From JAHBXE01 sp044222195 (GTDB taxonomy: Bacteria > Planctomycetota > Phycisphaerae > Phycisphaerales > UBA1924), in contig JBGANS010000004.1 of assembly GCA_044222195.1 (NCBI GenBank), forward strand, positions 62,001-126,000: a stretch of DNA of 64,000 bases, in the 5' to 3' direction. Made by a program: the position numbers and the translations under genes. This document shows positions 52,239-60,931 of this stretch, piece by piece (positions within the stretch are counted from its first letter, which is position 1; each line of letters begins with the position of its first letter). Under the pieces are notes generated by a model. The model was given only the letters and a program-made list of their open reading frames with translations, searched no databases and was not told where the DNA came from.

Positions 52239-52667
52239 ATGTACCGCACGATCCTGATCCCACTTGACAACACGCCCGCGGATGAGGCGATCCTCTCCCA
52301 CATCCGCCCCCTCGCCCGCCAGATGGGCAGCCGCCTCGTGCTGGTTCACGTCGCCGACGGGTTCGCGGCCCGTGCGCAGCAATCTCTGAACCTCGCTGAG
52401 TCCGAAGAAATGCAGAGCGACCGGGCCTACCTGGAGCGCCGGCGCGCCGAACTGGCGGCGGAGGGATTCGACGCGTCGTTCGAACTCCGTTCCGGCGAGC
52501 CCGCGAGGGAAATCCTCTCTCTCGCGGGCAAGGTCAACTGCGACCTGATCGCGATGTCCACGCACGGCCATGGCATCATCAAGGACTTCATCCTCGGCAG
52601 CGTCGCCTCCGACGTTCGCCACCGCACGGACATACCTGTACTGCTGGTCCGGGCAAAGAAGACCTGA
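52239..52667 (+). CDS. Universal stress protein (UspA family)
   Basis: 142 residues. MYRTILIPLDNTPADEAIL is the start of the Usp alpha/beta fold, and STHGHGIIKDFILGSVASDV is the ATP-binding G-2X-G-9X-G(S) type loop. A GAGGAAG ribosome site follows the mntH stop. Co-expression with mntH suggests a link to metal or oxidative stress, as inference. Confidence 0.9.
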   Translation: MYRTILIPLDNTPADEAILSHIRPLARQMGSRLVLVHVADGFAARAQQSLNLAESEEMQSDRAYLERRRAELAAEGFDASFELRSGEPAREILSLAGKVNCDLIAMSTHGHGIIKDFILGSVASDVRHRTDIPVLLVRAKKT

Positions 52668-52758
52668 ACCCGGACACGATCACAGAAGACGCAGATACCA
52701 ACGGGCCAGACCGTCTATCTGTGCGCATTCGCTCCATCGGGGGCCTGCTTCGCTTCAA

Positions 52759-53406
52759 CTAAAACCCCGCCGCCTCCAGCCACGCCGATGGCTTCTGTTC
52801 CAGCGCCAGCGCGATCGTGAGCAGCGACTCCACGCTCGGCAGGTGCGCCCCGCGCTCGATCGAACTCAGCTGGCTCACGCTGATCCCGCTCGCCTCCGAC
52901 AGGTCGCGCAGCGTCCAGCCACGTTCTGTTCTTGCCAGCCGAACCTGCCTTCCCAGCGATCCCTTGAGTTTGTCCTGCGGCCGCCGCCCGAGGTTCAATG
53001 CCTCCGCGGCCTGCGCCAGGCACCGGCGCAGCTCCCCCACTGAAAACGGCTTCGCCAGGTAATCAAACACATCCTGCTTGAACGTCTGCCTCATCCCCTC
53101 CAGAGATGGATACCCCGTCACCACGATCACGCACAGCCGCCCCCACCGCTTCCGAATCTCCCCGAGCACTTCCTCCCCGCTGTGCCGCCCCATCTTGATA
53201 TCCAGCAGCACCACATCCGGCAGTTTGGCCTCCACCGACTCGTAGAACACCTCCGGAGTAGACACCGTCCGAACATCGTGGCCTTCGGTTTCCAGCACGC
53301 CACGAATGTACTGCAGGAAGTCCTCATCGTCGTCCAGCGCGATGATCGACAGCGGCGGCGCGGTATCGACGGCCGGCTCCCGCACTTCTTCGTCCCGTTC
53401 ATGCAT
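52759..53406 (-). CDS. Response regulator: receiver domain fused to XRE-type HTH
   Basis: 215 residues. The receiver domain has the acidic cluster DDD at 25-27, phospho-acceptor Asp69 in VVLLDIKM, Thr97 and Lys119 in YLAKPF. Residues 152-208 are a Cro/C1-type helix-turn-helix (GRQVRLARTERGWTLRDLSEASG, SVSQLSSIERG). Receivers usually carry OmpR, NarL or Fis outputs, so XRE is unusual. The ATG at 53406 overlaps the kinase stop (TGATG); a GTG one codon upstream is also possible. Confidence 0.88.
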   Translation of the reverse strand: MHERDEEVREPAVDTAPPLSIIALDDDEDFLQYIRGVLETEGHDVRTVSTPEVFYESVEAKLPDVVLLDIKMGRHSGEEVLGEIRKRWGRLCVIVVTGYPSLEGMRQTFKQDVFDYLAKPFSVGELRRCLAQAAEALNLGRRPQDKLKGSLGRQVRLARTERGWTLRDLSEASGISVSQLSSIERGAHLPSVESLLTIALALEQKPSAWLEAAGF

Positions 53407-55031
53407 CACGCCGGCTCCTCAACAGTGACCACGTTCCCCGGCTCCACCCGCGCGACCTGCGCCGGCGCTGCCTGAACGGGCAGCATGACCTCGAAGACGG
53501 CGCCGGGCCGATCCGCGCGGTTGCGAGCCAGGATCAGCCCGCCGTGCGCCCGCACGATCCCCTCCGCCACGGCGAGCCCCAGACCGGTTCCGTGCGCATC
53601 CATCCGCGTGCTGGCAAACGGCTCGAACAGCCGTGTCAGAACCTCCGCGTCGATTCCGGGTCCATCATCGGTCACGGTGATCGACACCCAGGCCCGTCCA
53701 TCCCTGGCGGATACTTCGGCCGCCACTCGTACTCTCCGGCCCTCGTCCAATCCCTCTCCGGGCACGCCGGTTTTCTCCGCCCGAATCGCATCGCACGAGT
53801 TCCGCAGCAGATTCACCATCACCTGCACCAACCGGTCCGCATCGCACTCCACCGTCAACTCCGCCGGCACCTCATCCACAATCTCCGCTCCGCCGCGCTC
53901 CCGGTCCAGCCGCACCAGCGTCGCCGCTTCCTCGACGATCGTGCGAACCAGCGCCGGCCGCATCTCCGGGTGCCTCACTCGTGCAAAGTCCAGCAGACTG
54001 TCCCCCAGGCGTTCCAACCTCCTCACCACTCGCAACATCAGCGCCGCCTGCGGAGCGGGCATGGTCCCACCCTCCGTGTTCAGCTTCTCCACCAGCCCTT
54101 TGAGCACCGCGAGCGGCGTATTCAGCTCGTGCGCGATGCCCGCCGACATCATGCCCAGGCTGGCCAACCGGTCCGCATCCTGCAGGTTGCGCCGCGCCGC
54201 CTCCAGCAGATGGTTTTTCCGCTTCAAGTCCGTCGCCACCACTTCGAGCTCCGTCAGCGCTTCCGCCAACGCCGCCTCATGCGTCCGCAGTGCCGTCACC
54301 GTCCGGTTCCGCGACCGCATGATCTCTCCCAGCTCGTCCGCCGGAATCAGCGAGTCCGCGATGATCTCCTGCTCTTTGTTCCCTTCCTGCACAGCCAAGT
54401 CCGCGTCAAGCATCCGCCCGATCGGTCCGTAGACGTGCTGCGGCAACACAAACAACTCCAGCGCCGCGGCCACCAGTGCGTACACCGCGAGCAGCGCCAC
54501 CGCCGTCAGCAGGTACAACTGCAGCACGGCTCGACGCGACTCCGCAATCCGCACTGTCGCCACCCAGAACTCTCCTCCGTCCCGATCGCCCGGCACAAAC
54601 GCGACCGCCCCGGCCATTTCTCCATCCAGATACGCTCCGACGGGCTTCCCGGAGTTCGACCTCGCCTGGGAGACGGTCGCCGAGTCCAGGCCCAGCTCTT
54701 CCGCCGTGCCGCGAGTCACTCTCGCCTCTGGCACGGTCGAGCTCCAATCCGTCTGCGCCCGCGCCATCGCCAGCCGCAGGATCATCCGCGCTTCGCTGAT
54801 CTCCGCTTGCTCCACCACTTCCGTGATCGCCGGCCGCAGCGGCACCAACAAGATCGCCGCGAGGCCAATAAAGAACAACGTGTGCAGGAAAAGCACCTTC
54901 TTCCGGACCCGCATGCTCCACAAAAAACCGCCGACGCGCCGCGAACTCCGCAGCTTCAGCGGCCGCACGACCGAAGCCGCTCCATCCGAAGCCGCCGAGG
55001 AAACCGAAGGGGTTGGGGGTGTAGTCACCAT
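53406..55031 (-). CDS. Membrane sensor histidine kinase
   Basis: 541 residues. Two membrane segments (46-64 and 169-193) enclose a periplasmic sensor of about 105 residues. A HAMP-like linker leads to a coiled coil, then the H-box GIAHELNTPL with His301, N-box NLLRNSCDAI, and G-boxes DDGPGI and GTGLGLAVAEGIV. It is the partner of the overlapping receiver-XRE gene. Signal unknown. Start at 55031 gives a basic cytosolic tail before TM1. Confidence 0.92.
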   Translation of the reverse strand: MVTTPPTPSVSSAASDGAASVVRPLKLRSSRRVGGFLWSMRVRKKVLFLHTLFFIGLAAILLVPLRPAITEVVEQAEISEARMILRLAMARAQTDWSSTVPEARVTRGTAEELGLDSATVSQARSNSGKPVGAYLDGEMAGAVAFVPGDRDGGEFWVATVRIAESRRAVLQLYLLTAVALLAVYALVAAALELFVLPQHVYGPIGRMLDADLAVQEGNKEQEIIADSLIPADELGEIMRSRNRTVTALRTHEAALAEALTELEVVATDLKRKNHLLEAARRNLQDADRLASLGMMSAGIAHELNTPLAVLKGLVEKLNTEGGTMPAPQAALMLRVVRRLERLGDSLLDFARVRHPEMRPALVRTIVEEAATLVRLDRERGGAEIVDEVPAELTVECDADRLVQVMVNLLRNSCDAIRAEKTGVPGEGLDEGRRVRVAAEVSARDGRAWVSITVTDDGPGIDAEVLTRLFEPFASTRMDAHGTGLGLAVAEGIVRAHGGLILARNRADRPGAVFEVMLPVQAAPAQVARVEPGNVVTVEEPA

Positions 55032-55069
55032 GAATCCAGAGGCCTCTGTCGCGAACCCTACACTGGGCC

Positions 55070-56461
55070 GTGACCAAGGGTAAGCCAATCCCCATCCCCT
55101 CACCCTCCCGGACCCCACTCTCCGCGCGCGAAGCCGCGGCCAGAAAGCTCGCGGACCAGGCCAAACGCTGGCCCGACTTCGGCCTCGCCCCCCTCCTGAC
55201 CGACGGCCTCGATTCCCGCGACGCGGCCCTCGCCCACGCCATCTACGACGCCGGCATGCGACGCTGGCTCACCCTCGAATGGCTTCTCAACCAGTTCCTC
55301 GAACAGCCCCTCTCCACCATGGAGCCCTCACTGCAGGGCGTGCTCATCTCTGGTGCCGCTCAACTCGCCCTTTTCGACCGCATCCCGGTCCATTCCGCCA
55401 TTGACGAAACCGTTGACCTCGCCAAGTCCATGGTCCGCACCGGCGCGGGCGGCCTGACCAACGCCGTCCTGCGTCGCGTCAGCGAGTCTCTCGGCGATCG
55501 CCTCGCACCTTCCCTTCCCCCCGCGGCCCTTGATCTCCCGACCGACCGCCTTCCCCTCTTTGACGGCGGCTCCATCACCCTCAATACCCTCAGCCTCCCC
55601 GACGACTTCACCGCCCGCCTCGGCATCGCCACCAGCAACCCCGCCTGGCTCATCAGGCGCTGGTCCGCCCGCCGACCACGCGAAGAGGTGCTCCGCCTCG
55701 CCCTTCACGGCCTGATCGCCGCGCCCACGATTCTCAATACCGGTCACGCGGCCGCGCCGCTTCCTCAATCGCTCTCGCCTCACTCCCGCTCTGGCAGCCA
55801 CGTGTTCAACGGCACCCGCGAAGATCTCTCGAGTCTCCTCGCCGAGCGCCGCGACCTGTGGGTTCAGGACCCCGCCTCGCAACAACCAATCGCCGCCGCC
55901 AGTCGCCTTCTCAAGTCTCATCCCTCGCTCATCATCGATCTGTGCGCCGGCCAAGGCACGAAGACCCGCCAACTCGCGGCCACCTTTCCGCAGTCCACCA
56001 TCATCGCCACCGACACCGACGAGCGCCGCCTCAACACACTCTCCGACTTCTTTGCCGGTCACCCGCGTGTCCAGGTCATCGCTCCCGCCGACATCCTCCT
56101 CAAGTTCCATGGCCGCGCCGACCTGATCCTCCTCGACGTTCCCTGCACCAACACCGGCGTCCTCTCCCGCCGCGTCGAGGCCCGCTACCGCTGCGATGAC
56201 GACCAGCTCAAACGCCTCACCGACATCCAGAAACAGATCATCGCCGACGCCATCCCCATGATCGTCTCACGCCCATCCCGCGGCCGCATTCTCTACTCCA
56301 CCTGCAGCCTCGAGCCGGAGGAAAACCAGTCCCAGGCCGACTGGGCCGCCCGCTGGCACAACTTCAAGATCGCCGGCTTCGAGTCCCTCACCCCCGCCGG
56401 AGTCCCCGGCGGAGACGCCCGCGAATACACGGATGGAGCGTTCTGGGCGCTCCTGACCTAG
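55070..56461 (+). CDS. rsmB: RsmB/NOP-family RNA (cytosine-C5) methyltransferase
   Basis: 463 residues. An N-terminal NusB-like helical domain (ARKLADQAKR, PVHSAIDETVDLAKSM, GGLTNAVLRRV) precedes a SAM methyltransferase with IIDLCAGQGTKTRQLA, the motif IV Cys in DVPCTNTGVL and the catalytic Cys in YSTCSLEPEEN. This is the layout of RsmB, which makes m5C967 in 16S rRNA. The GTG start lies 5 nt after TACACT (55059-55064). Confidence 0.88.
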   Translation: MTKGKPIPIPSPSRTPLSAREAAARKLADQAKRWPDFGLAPLLTDGLDSRDAALAHAIYDAGMRRWLTLEWLLNQFLEQPLSTMEPSLQGVLISGAAQLALFDRIPVHSAIDETVDLAKSMVRTGAGGLTNAVLRRVSESLGDRLAPSLPPAALDLPTDRLPLFDGGSITLNTLSLPDDFTARLGIATSNPAWLIRRWSARRPREEVLRLALHGLIAAPTILNTGHAAAPLPQSLSPHSRSGSHVFNGTREDLSSLLAERRDLWVQDPASQQPIAAASRLLKSHPSLIIDLCAGQGTKTRQLAATFPQSTIIATDTDERRLNTLSDFFAGHPRVQVIAPADILLKFHGRADLILLDVPCTNTGVLSRRVEARYRCDDDQLKRLTDIQKQIIADAIPMIVSRPSRGRILYSTCSLEPEENQSQADWAARWHNFKIAGFESLTPAGVPGGDAREYTDGAFWALLT

Positions 56462-56504
56462 CTTCACTGTCGCTCGTTCCCACCGCCTGCCGATACCATT
56501 GCTC

Positions 56505-57059
56505 ATGTCTTTCAAACTCAAGCGCATCAGCGAAGAGAAGATCCCAGGTACCGACATTCCCGACGTGACCAAAGCGCAAGGCGACCCTGCCGAGAAGCGA
56601 TGGATGTCCCGCGTCGCGGTCACCACCGCCATCCTCGCGACGCTCGCATCTCTCGCCACGATGTTTGCGACCAACCACCTCAACCAGGCGATGATCGATG
56701 AAATCAAGGCCGCCGACCAGTGGGCCTTCTTCCAGGCCAAAGGCATCAAGCTCGCCGTCCTCGAGAGCCGTCTCGAACTCCTCCCAGCCCTCGGCAAGGC
56801 CGTCACGCCCGAAGACACCGCACGCGCCGACCGTTACAAGAGCGAACAGGAAGACATCAAGGCACACGCCACCGCGGCCCATTCCGCCGCCGCAGACCAC
56901 CGTTCCCGTCAGGGCAAACTTTCCAATGCCTCCACGGCGTTCCAGGTTGCCATCGCTCTCTGCGCCGTGGCACTGCTCACCCGCAAGGACATGTTCTGGA
57001 TGCTCGCCATCGCGGGCGGCGCGGTGGGTGTCGTGTTCTTCGTGATGGGCCTTCTCTAA
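56505..57059 (+). CDS. DUF4337 membrane protein
   Basis: 184 residues. RWMSRVAVTTAILATLASLATM is the first membrane segment, followed by NQAMIDEIKAADQWAFFQAKGIK, the signature of DUF4337, a coiled coil, and two C-terminal segments (FQVAIALCAVALL, FWMLAIAGGAVGVVFFVM). Function unknown. TACCAT at 56494-56499 ends 5 nt before the ATG. It converges on the SNF2 gene, 24 bp away. Confidence 0.85.
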   Translation: MSFKLKRISEEKIPGTDIPDVTKAQGDPAEKRWMSRVAVTTAILATLASLATMFATNHLNQAMIDEIKAADQWAFFQAKGIKLAVLESRLELLPALGKAVTPEDTARADRYKSEQEDIKAHATAAHSAAADHRSRQGKLSNASTAFQVAIALCAVALLTRKDMFWMLAIAGGAVGVVFFVMGLL

Positions 57060-57083
57060 CAGCCCTTCGCAGCGCCGGGATCC

Positions 57084-60000
57084 CTATTCCTCGTCCCCCA
57101 CCGCGTCCCGACGCAGCGTCAACACTTCCTTCAGCGCATCTGTGGTCAACTCCGTCAACCAGCTCTCGCCCGACCCGATGATGTTCTCCGCCAGCTCCGT
57201 CTTCGCCTCGATCATCTCGTCGATCCGCTCTTCCAGCGTCCCCCGCACCACAAACTTGTGAACCTGCACGGTGCGGTACTGCCCGATGCGATGGGCCCGG
57301 TCCGTCGCCTGGTTCTCCACCGCCGGGTTCCACCACCGATCAAAGTGGAACACATGCGTCGCGGCCGTCAAGTTCAGCCCCACGCCGCCCGCCTTCAAAC
57401 TCACGATCAGGATCGGCGTCTTCCCATCTTTCTTCTGGAACTGGTCCACCATCGCCTGCCGCTGGCCCTGCGGCGTGCCGCCGTGGAAGAACAGCACATC
57501 CCGATCCAACTCCTGCCGCAGCATCGCCGCCAGCATCCCGCCCATCTGCCGGAACTGCGTGAACACCAAGGCCGAATCCCCCGCCGACACCACTTCCGAC
57601 AAGAGCTCCACCATCCGCACGCACTTGCCCGACCTCTGCGGCGACACCAGGCTCGGCTCCGACTCCTTCCACTCCTTCAGATACTGCCCCGGGTGATTGC
57701 ACACCTGCTTGAGCTTCACCAGCGTGGCCAGCACGAGCCCGCGCCGCTGAATCCCCTCCGCCGCATCCACCACCGCCATCATCTGCCCGACGATCCGCTC
57801 GTAGAGCTCCGCCTGCTCGCTCGTCAGGTGGCAGTACTCGCGCGTCTCCACCTTCTCCGGCAAGTCCGCCGCGACATTCGGATCGGTCTTCAGCCTCCGC
57901 AGCACGAACGGCCGCACCAGTTCCCGAAGCTGCCGGCTCCGGTTCGCATCGTGATACCGCTCCACCGGCACGCTGAACCGCTTCCGGAACGTCGCCGCCG
58001 GCCCCAGGTATCCCGGATTTAAGAAGTCCAGAATCGACCACAACTCGCTCAACCGGTTCTCCACCGGCGTGCCCGTCAGCGCAATCCGCGTTCCCGAAGG
58101 CAGCGACCGAACCGCCAGCGCCTGCTTCGTCCCCGGATTCTTGATGTACTGCGCTTCATCCAGCACGACCCGCTGCCAGTGCACCCGCTGCAGCGTTTCC
58201 CGATCCCGGTGCGCCAGCGCATACGTCGTGATCACCGCGTCCGACGCCTCCGCGGCTGCCACAAACGCATCCGACTGCATTCTCTCCACACCGTGATGCA
58301 GAATGAACTTCAGCTGCGGACAAAACCGCCGCGCCTCGTGAATCCAGTTCCCCACCACCGACATCGGCACCACCAGCAACGTTGGCGGCACGAGCGACTT
58401 CTCCGCCCGTATCGCCGCCGCATCAGCGGCTTGCTCAAGTGACGAGGTCACGGATTGACCAAGTGACGCAGAAAGGCCTGGGTCACTCTCTGCCTTCGTC
58501 ACTCCGTCACTTCGTGCCTCTGCCACTCTCTTCTCCGCCGCCTCGCGTTCCATCACCAGGAGCGCCAGCAGCTGGATCGTCTTGCCAAGCCCCATGTCGT
58601 CCGCAAGACACGGCCCGAATCCAAACTTCTCCAGGAACGCCAGCCACGCCAACCCGCGCACCTGGTACGGCCGCAGCGAACCGTGAAATCCCGCCGGTGG
58701 CGCCACATCTGGTATCTGCTCGCTCGCGACATGCTCCCCGAAGAACGCGCTCACCCACCCCGTCGCCTCCAGCCCGACGATCGGCACTCCCGAATCTCTC
58801 GCATCGCTCCCATACGCCAGGTGGATCGCATCCCCCACCCGCATCGTCCCACCCGGATTCTCCCGGATGAACTTGATCGCCGCTTTGACATCCTCCGGCC
58901 GAACCTCCACCCACCGTCCATTGATCCGAACCAGCGGCGTCTTTCTTCCCGCCAGCTTCTCAAACTCCGACAAGCTCAGCGTCGTCCCGCCGATCGCAAT
59001 GTCCCACGTGTAGTTCACCAGCGCTGAGAGGCCCATCCGCCGACCCGCCGCCCCTTCCACATTCCCCGGCGACAGCGCCGCCACCATCTCGATCGCCTCA
59101 CTCGAAAGCTTCAACCGCGCCCCCAGCCGCGCCGACGGCTGATCCCACCACTCCGGCGCCTCTACCCCAAACCCCTGCTCCAGCAACACCGGCTTGTGCT
59201 CGCGCAGGAACTGATACGCCTGCCGCGTGTGCAGCTCGAGCGAAGACGGCTCCGACTCATCCAGCGCCCTTTCCAGCGCTGTGTACAACCTCGACGCCCG
59301 CCCTAGCTCCGCCAGCAGGAGTTCCTGCGGGCTCTCCAGTCGCTTCCCCTCAATGGTCATCGCATCCGCCGACAACAGCCAGATGTCCGACGCATCCACC
59401 ACGATCCGCGGATTGTCCTGCGACTGAAGGTGAAACGTCAGCGGCCACTCAATCTTGTCGCTCGGCTCCTCCATATCGCTCAGCACCGATGCATTCGGCG
59501 GCTCACCCAGCCTCAGCAACAGCTTCCACGTCGAACTCGTCCCCCGCTCCTCAAGCCCCGAGATCCACCGCCGCACGCCCTTGATCACGTCCGTCCGCGA
59601 CGGCCCGCGGATCGGCACCGCATTCCCGGAACCGAGCAGCCCCGACAGCCATGCCACCTGGGCATCCACCGCCGGGTCCCGCTCCGCAATCGCATCCGAA
59701 ACCGTCTCCCGGATCAGCGTTTCGCGACACCCAACGTCAACCAGCGCCCCCAGAAAATCCTCCAACACCAACCACGGCCGGTGCTCAAACTCATCCACCA
59801 CCGCCCTGGCCACGCCCGGCATCGACTCCGCCAGCGCCGCCACCCGACCCGCCGACCCCGCATCACTCATCCACGGATGCCACGTCCCTTTCAGCTCCCC
59901 CGTCGCTTCCTGCTTGAGCACCGGCACAAACCGCTGCTGCGCCATCAAGTGCCGCGCCAACCGCGCCGCGCTCGCAAACCACAACACCGAATCCGCCAGC

Positions 60001-60638
60001 ACCACCGGCCGATGCAGCAGCCCCTCGTGCGCCTCATCCCCAAATCGCCCCTCCACCGCATCCATCAATTCCACCGCCCGCCCCGCCTCCACCGCCACCG
60101 TCTCTACGTCAAACTCGCCGAGCGTGCTTGTGGACCCTCCACCCGCCATCCCCGCGGCGTGCGCGAGCCGCGAACTCCCAAGCGGCACACCTCCGCTCGC
60201 CGGCAGCCGCAATCGAATGGTTTCTGGCTTCCCCCATTCCCCACCCAGGAGTTCCGAAGCAGCCTTCGCGCGCAACGCAAACGGATGTGCCCTCGGCCTA
60301 CCAGCGAGAGCCACTTCCTTCTCCGAAACGGTGGGCGCGCCGGCATCTCCCGTTCCGACGGACTCGGCACTCCCAACCGCATCGCCAGTCCCCGCTGAGG
60401 GACTTCCCGTGCCACGCGTCCCGTTGGTAGCAGTTCGCCCCGGCCCCCCGCGGCGGCCATCAACTTCCCCCACCTCACCGACGTCCAACCCCTCACCCTC
60501 CGCCCCATCAACGCCGGCATCCCCCTCGTGATCCCCACCGACCCGAGCCTTGTCCTCATGCACCCCCCGCCACAGGTCCGCCGACTCCCCCCAGACATGG
60601 AGTCGCCCCGCCGACCAGTTGCAATGCAAAACGATCAT
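57084..60638 (-). CDS. SNF2-family DEAD/DEAH helicase (RapA-like)
   Basis: 1184 residues. The N-terminal 600 residues include MIVLHCNWSAGRLHVWGES, the SNF2-associated bacterial domain. The ATPase follows: Walker A DDMGLGKT (about 680), DEAQ in LDEAQYIKN (about 824), and the helicase-C motifs LIVSLKAGGVGLNLTAATHV and ATDRAHRIGQ. Such enzymes translocate on duplex DNA and remodel protein-DNA complexes. Between motif I and PPTLLVVPMSVVGNW, a segment of about 32 codons (residues 701-733) is encoded by the octamer repeat, an in-frame insertion. Residues 26-120 are Gly/Asp/Glu-rich low complexity. Confidence 0.9.
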   Translation of the reverse strand: MIVLHCNWSAGRLHVWGESADLWRGVHEDKARVGGDHEGDAGVDGAEGEGLDVGEVGEVDGRRGGPGRTATNGTRGTGSPSAGTGDAVGSAESVGTGDAGAPTVSEKEVALAGRPRAHPFALRAKAASELLGGEWGKPETIRLRLPASGGVPLGSSRLAHAAGMAGGGSTSTLGEFDVETVAVEAGRAVELMDAVEGRFGDEAHEGLLHRPVVLADSVLWFASAARLARHLMAQQRFVPVLKQEATGELKGTWHPWMSDAGSAGRVAALAESMPGVARAVVDEFEHRPWLVLEDFLGALVDVGCRETLIRETVSDAIAERDPAVDAQVAWLSGLLGSGNAVPIRGPSRTDVIKGVRRWISGLEERGTSSTWKLLLRLGEPPNASVLSDMEEPSDKIEWPLTFHLQSQDNPRIVVDASDIWLLSADAMTIEGKRLESPQELLLAELGRASRLYTALERALDESEPSSLELHTRQAYQFLREHKPVLLEQGFGVEAPEWWDQPSARLGARLKLSSEAIEMVAALSPGNVEGAAGRRMGLSALVNYTWDIAIGGTTLSLSEFEKLAGRKTPLVRINGRWVEVRPEDVKAAIKFIRENPGGTMRVGDAIHLAYGSDARDSGVPIVGLEATGWVSAFFGEHVASEQIPDVAPPAGFHGSLRPYQVRGLAWLAFLEKFGFGPCLADDMGLGKTIQLLALLVMEREAAEKRVAEARSDGVTKAESDPGLSASLGQSVTSSLEQAADAAAIRAEKSLVPPTLLVVPMSVVGNWIHEARRFCPQLKFILHHGVERMQSDAFVAAAEASDAVITTYALAHRDRETLQRVHWQRVVLDEAQYIKNPGTKQALAVRSLPSGTRIALTGTPVENRLSELWSILDFLNPGYLGPAATFRKRFSVPVERYHDANRSRQLRELVRPFVLRRLKTDPNVAADLPEKVETREYCHLTSEQAELYERIVGQMMAVVDAAEGIQRRGLVLATLVKLKQVCNHPGQYLKEWKESEPSLVSPQRSGKCVRMVELLSEVVSAGDSALVFTQFRQMGGMLAAMLRQELDRDVLFFHGGTPQGQRQAMVDQFQKKDGKTPILIVSLKAGGVGLNLTAATHVFHFDRWWNPAVENQATDRAHRIGQYRTVQVHKFVVRGTLEERIDEMIEAKTELAENIIGSGESWLTELTTDALKEVLTLRRDAVGDEE
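58440..58535. repeat. Octamer-family inverted repeat inside the SNF2 gene
   Basis: On the minus strand units read AGTGGCAG, AGGCACGA, AGTGACGG, AGTGACGA, AGGCAGAG, AGTGACC, then an inverted arm TTCTGCGTCACTTGGTC and further GTGAC units. The frame of the helicase stays open through it. Confidence 0.7.
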
Positions 60639-60804
60639 CCCTGATCACCCTTCACTTTCTCAACAAACCCCAATGCCAACCCCGCTCACCCCTCTCCGCC
60701 ATCCCCACCCGCGGATCCTCGCCAACGCCGCGCCCTTCCGCCAGCCCAGCTCTCCTATCCCCGCTCCGTCACTGCGTCTCTCCGTTCCTCCGCCACTGCC
60801 TCAA

Positions 60805-60876
60805 TGAGGGCGCAGGGATTTGAACCCTGGACCAACGGCTTAAAAGGCCGCTGCTCTACCGCTGAGCTACGCCCTC
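60805..60876 (-). tRNA. tRNA-Lys(TTT)
   Basis: The minus strand reads GAGGGCGTAGCTCAGCGG onward, with anticodon loop CTTTTAA (TTT), T-arm CAGGGTTCAAATCCCTG and acceptor CGCCCTC plus discriminator A. All stems pair. CCA is not encoded. Confidence 0.97.
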
Positions 60877-60931
60877 CACACCCCGGCAACCGCCGCCAAG
60901 GTACAGAACCCAAGGGTAGGGACCGACCCGC

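Noticed and set aside
52676..52735. Imperfect CGCAGATA/TATCTGTGCG inverted repeat between uspA and the response regulator
   Set aside because: The stem is short and interrupted and has no T-run; it may be a terminator or a distant octamer-family relative, but support is too weak to list.
60805..60931. tRNA-Lys as attachment site of an integrated element carrying the Rhs genes
   Set aside because: The Rhs fragment lies beyond the 5' end of the tRNA, no direct repeat of the tRNA 3' end was seen, and no integrase is present.
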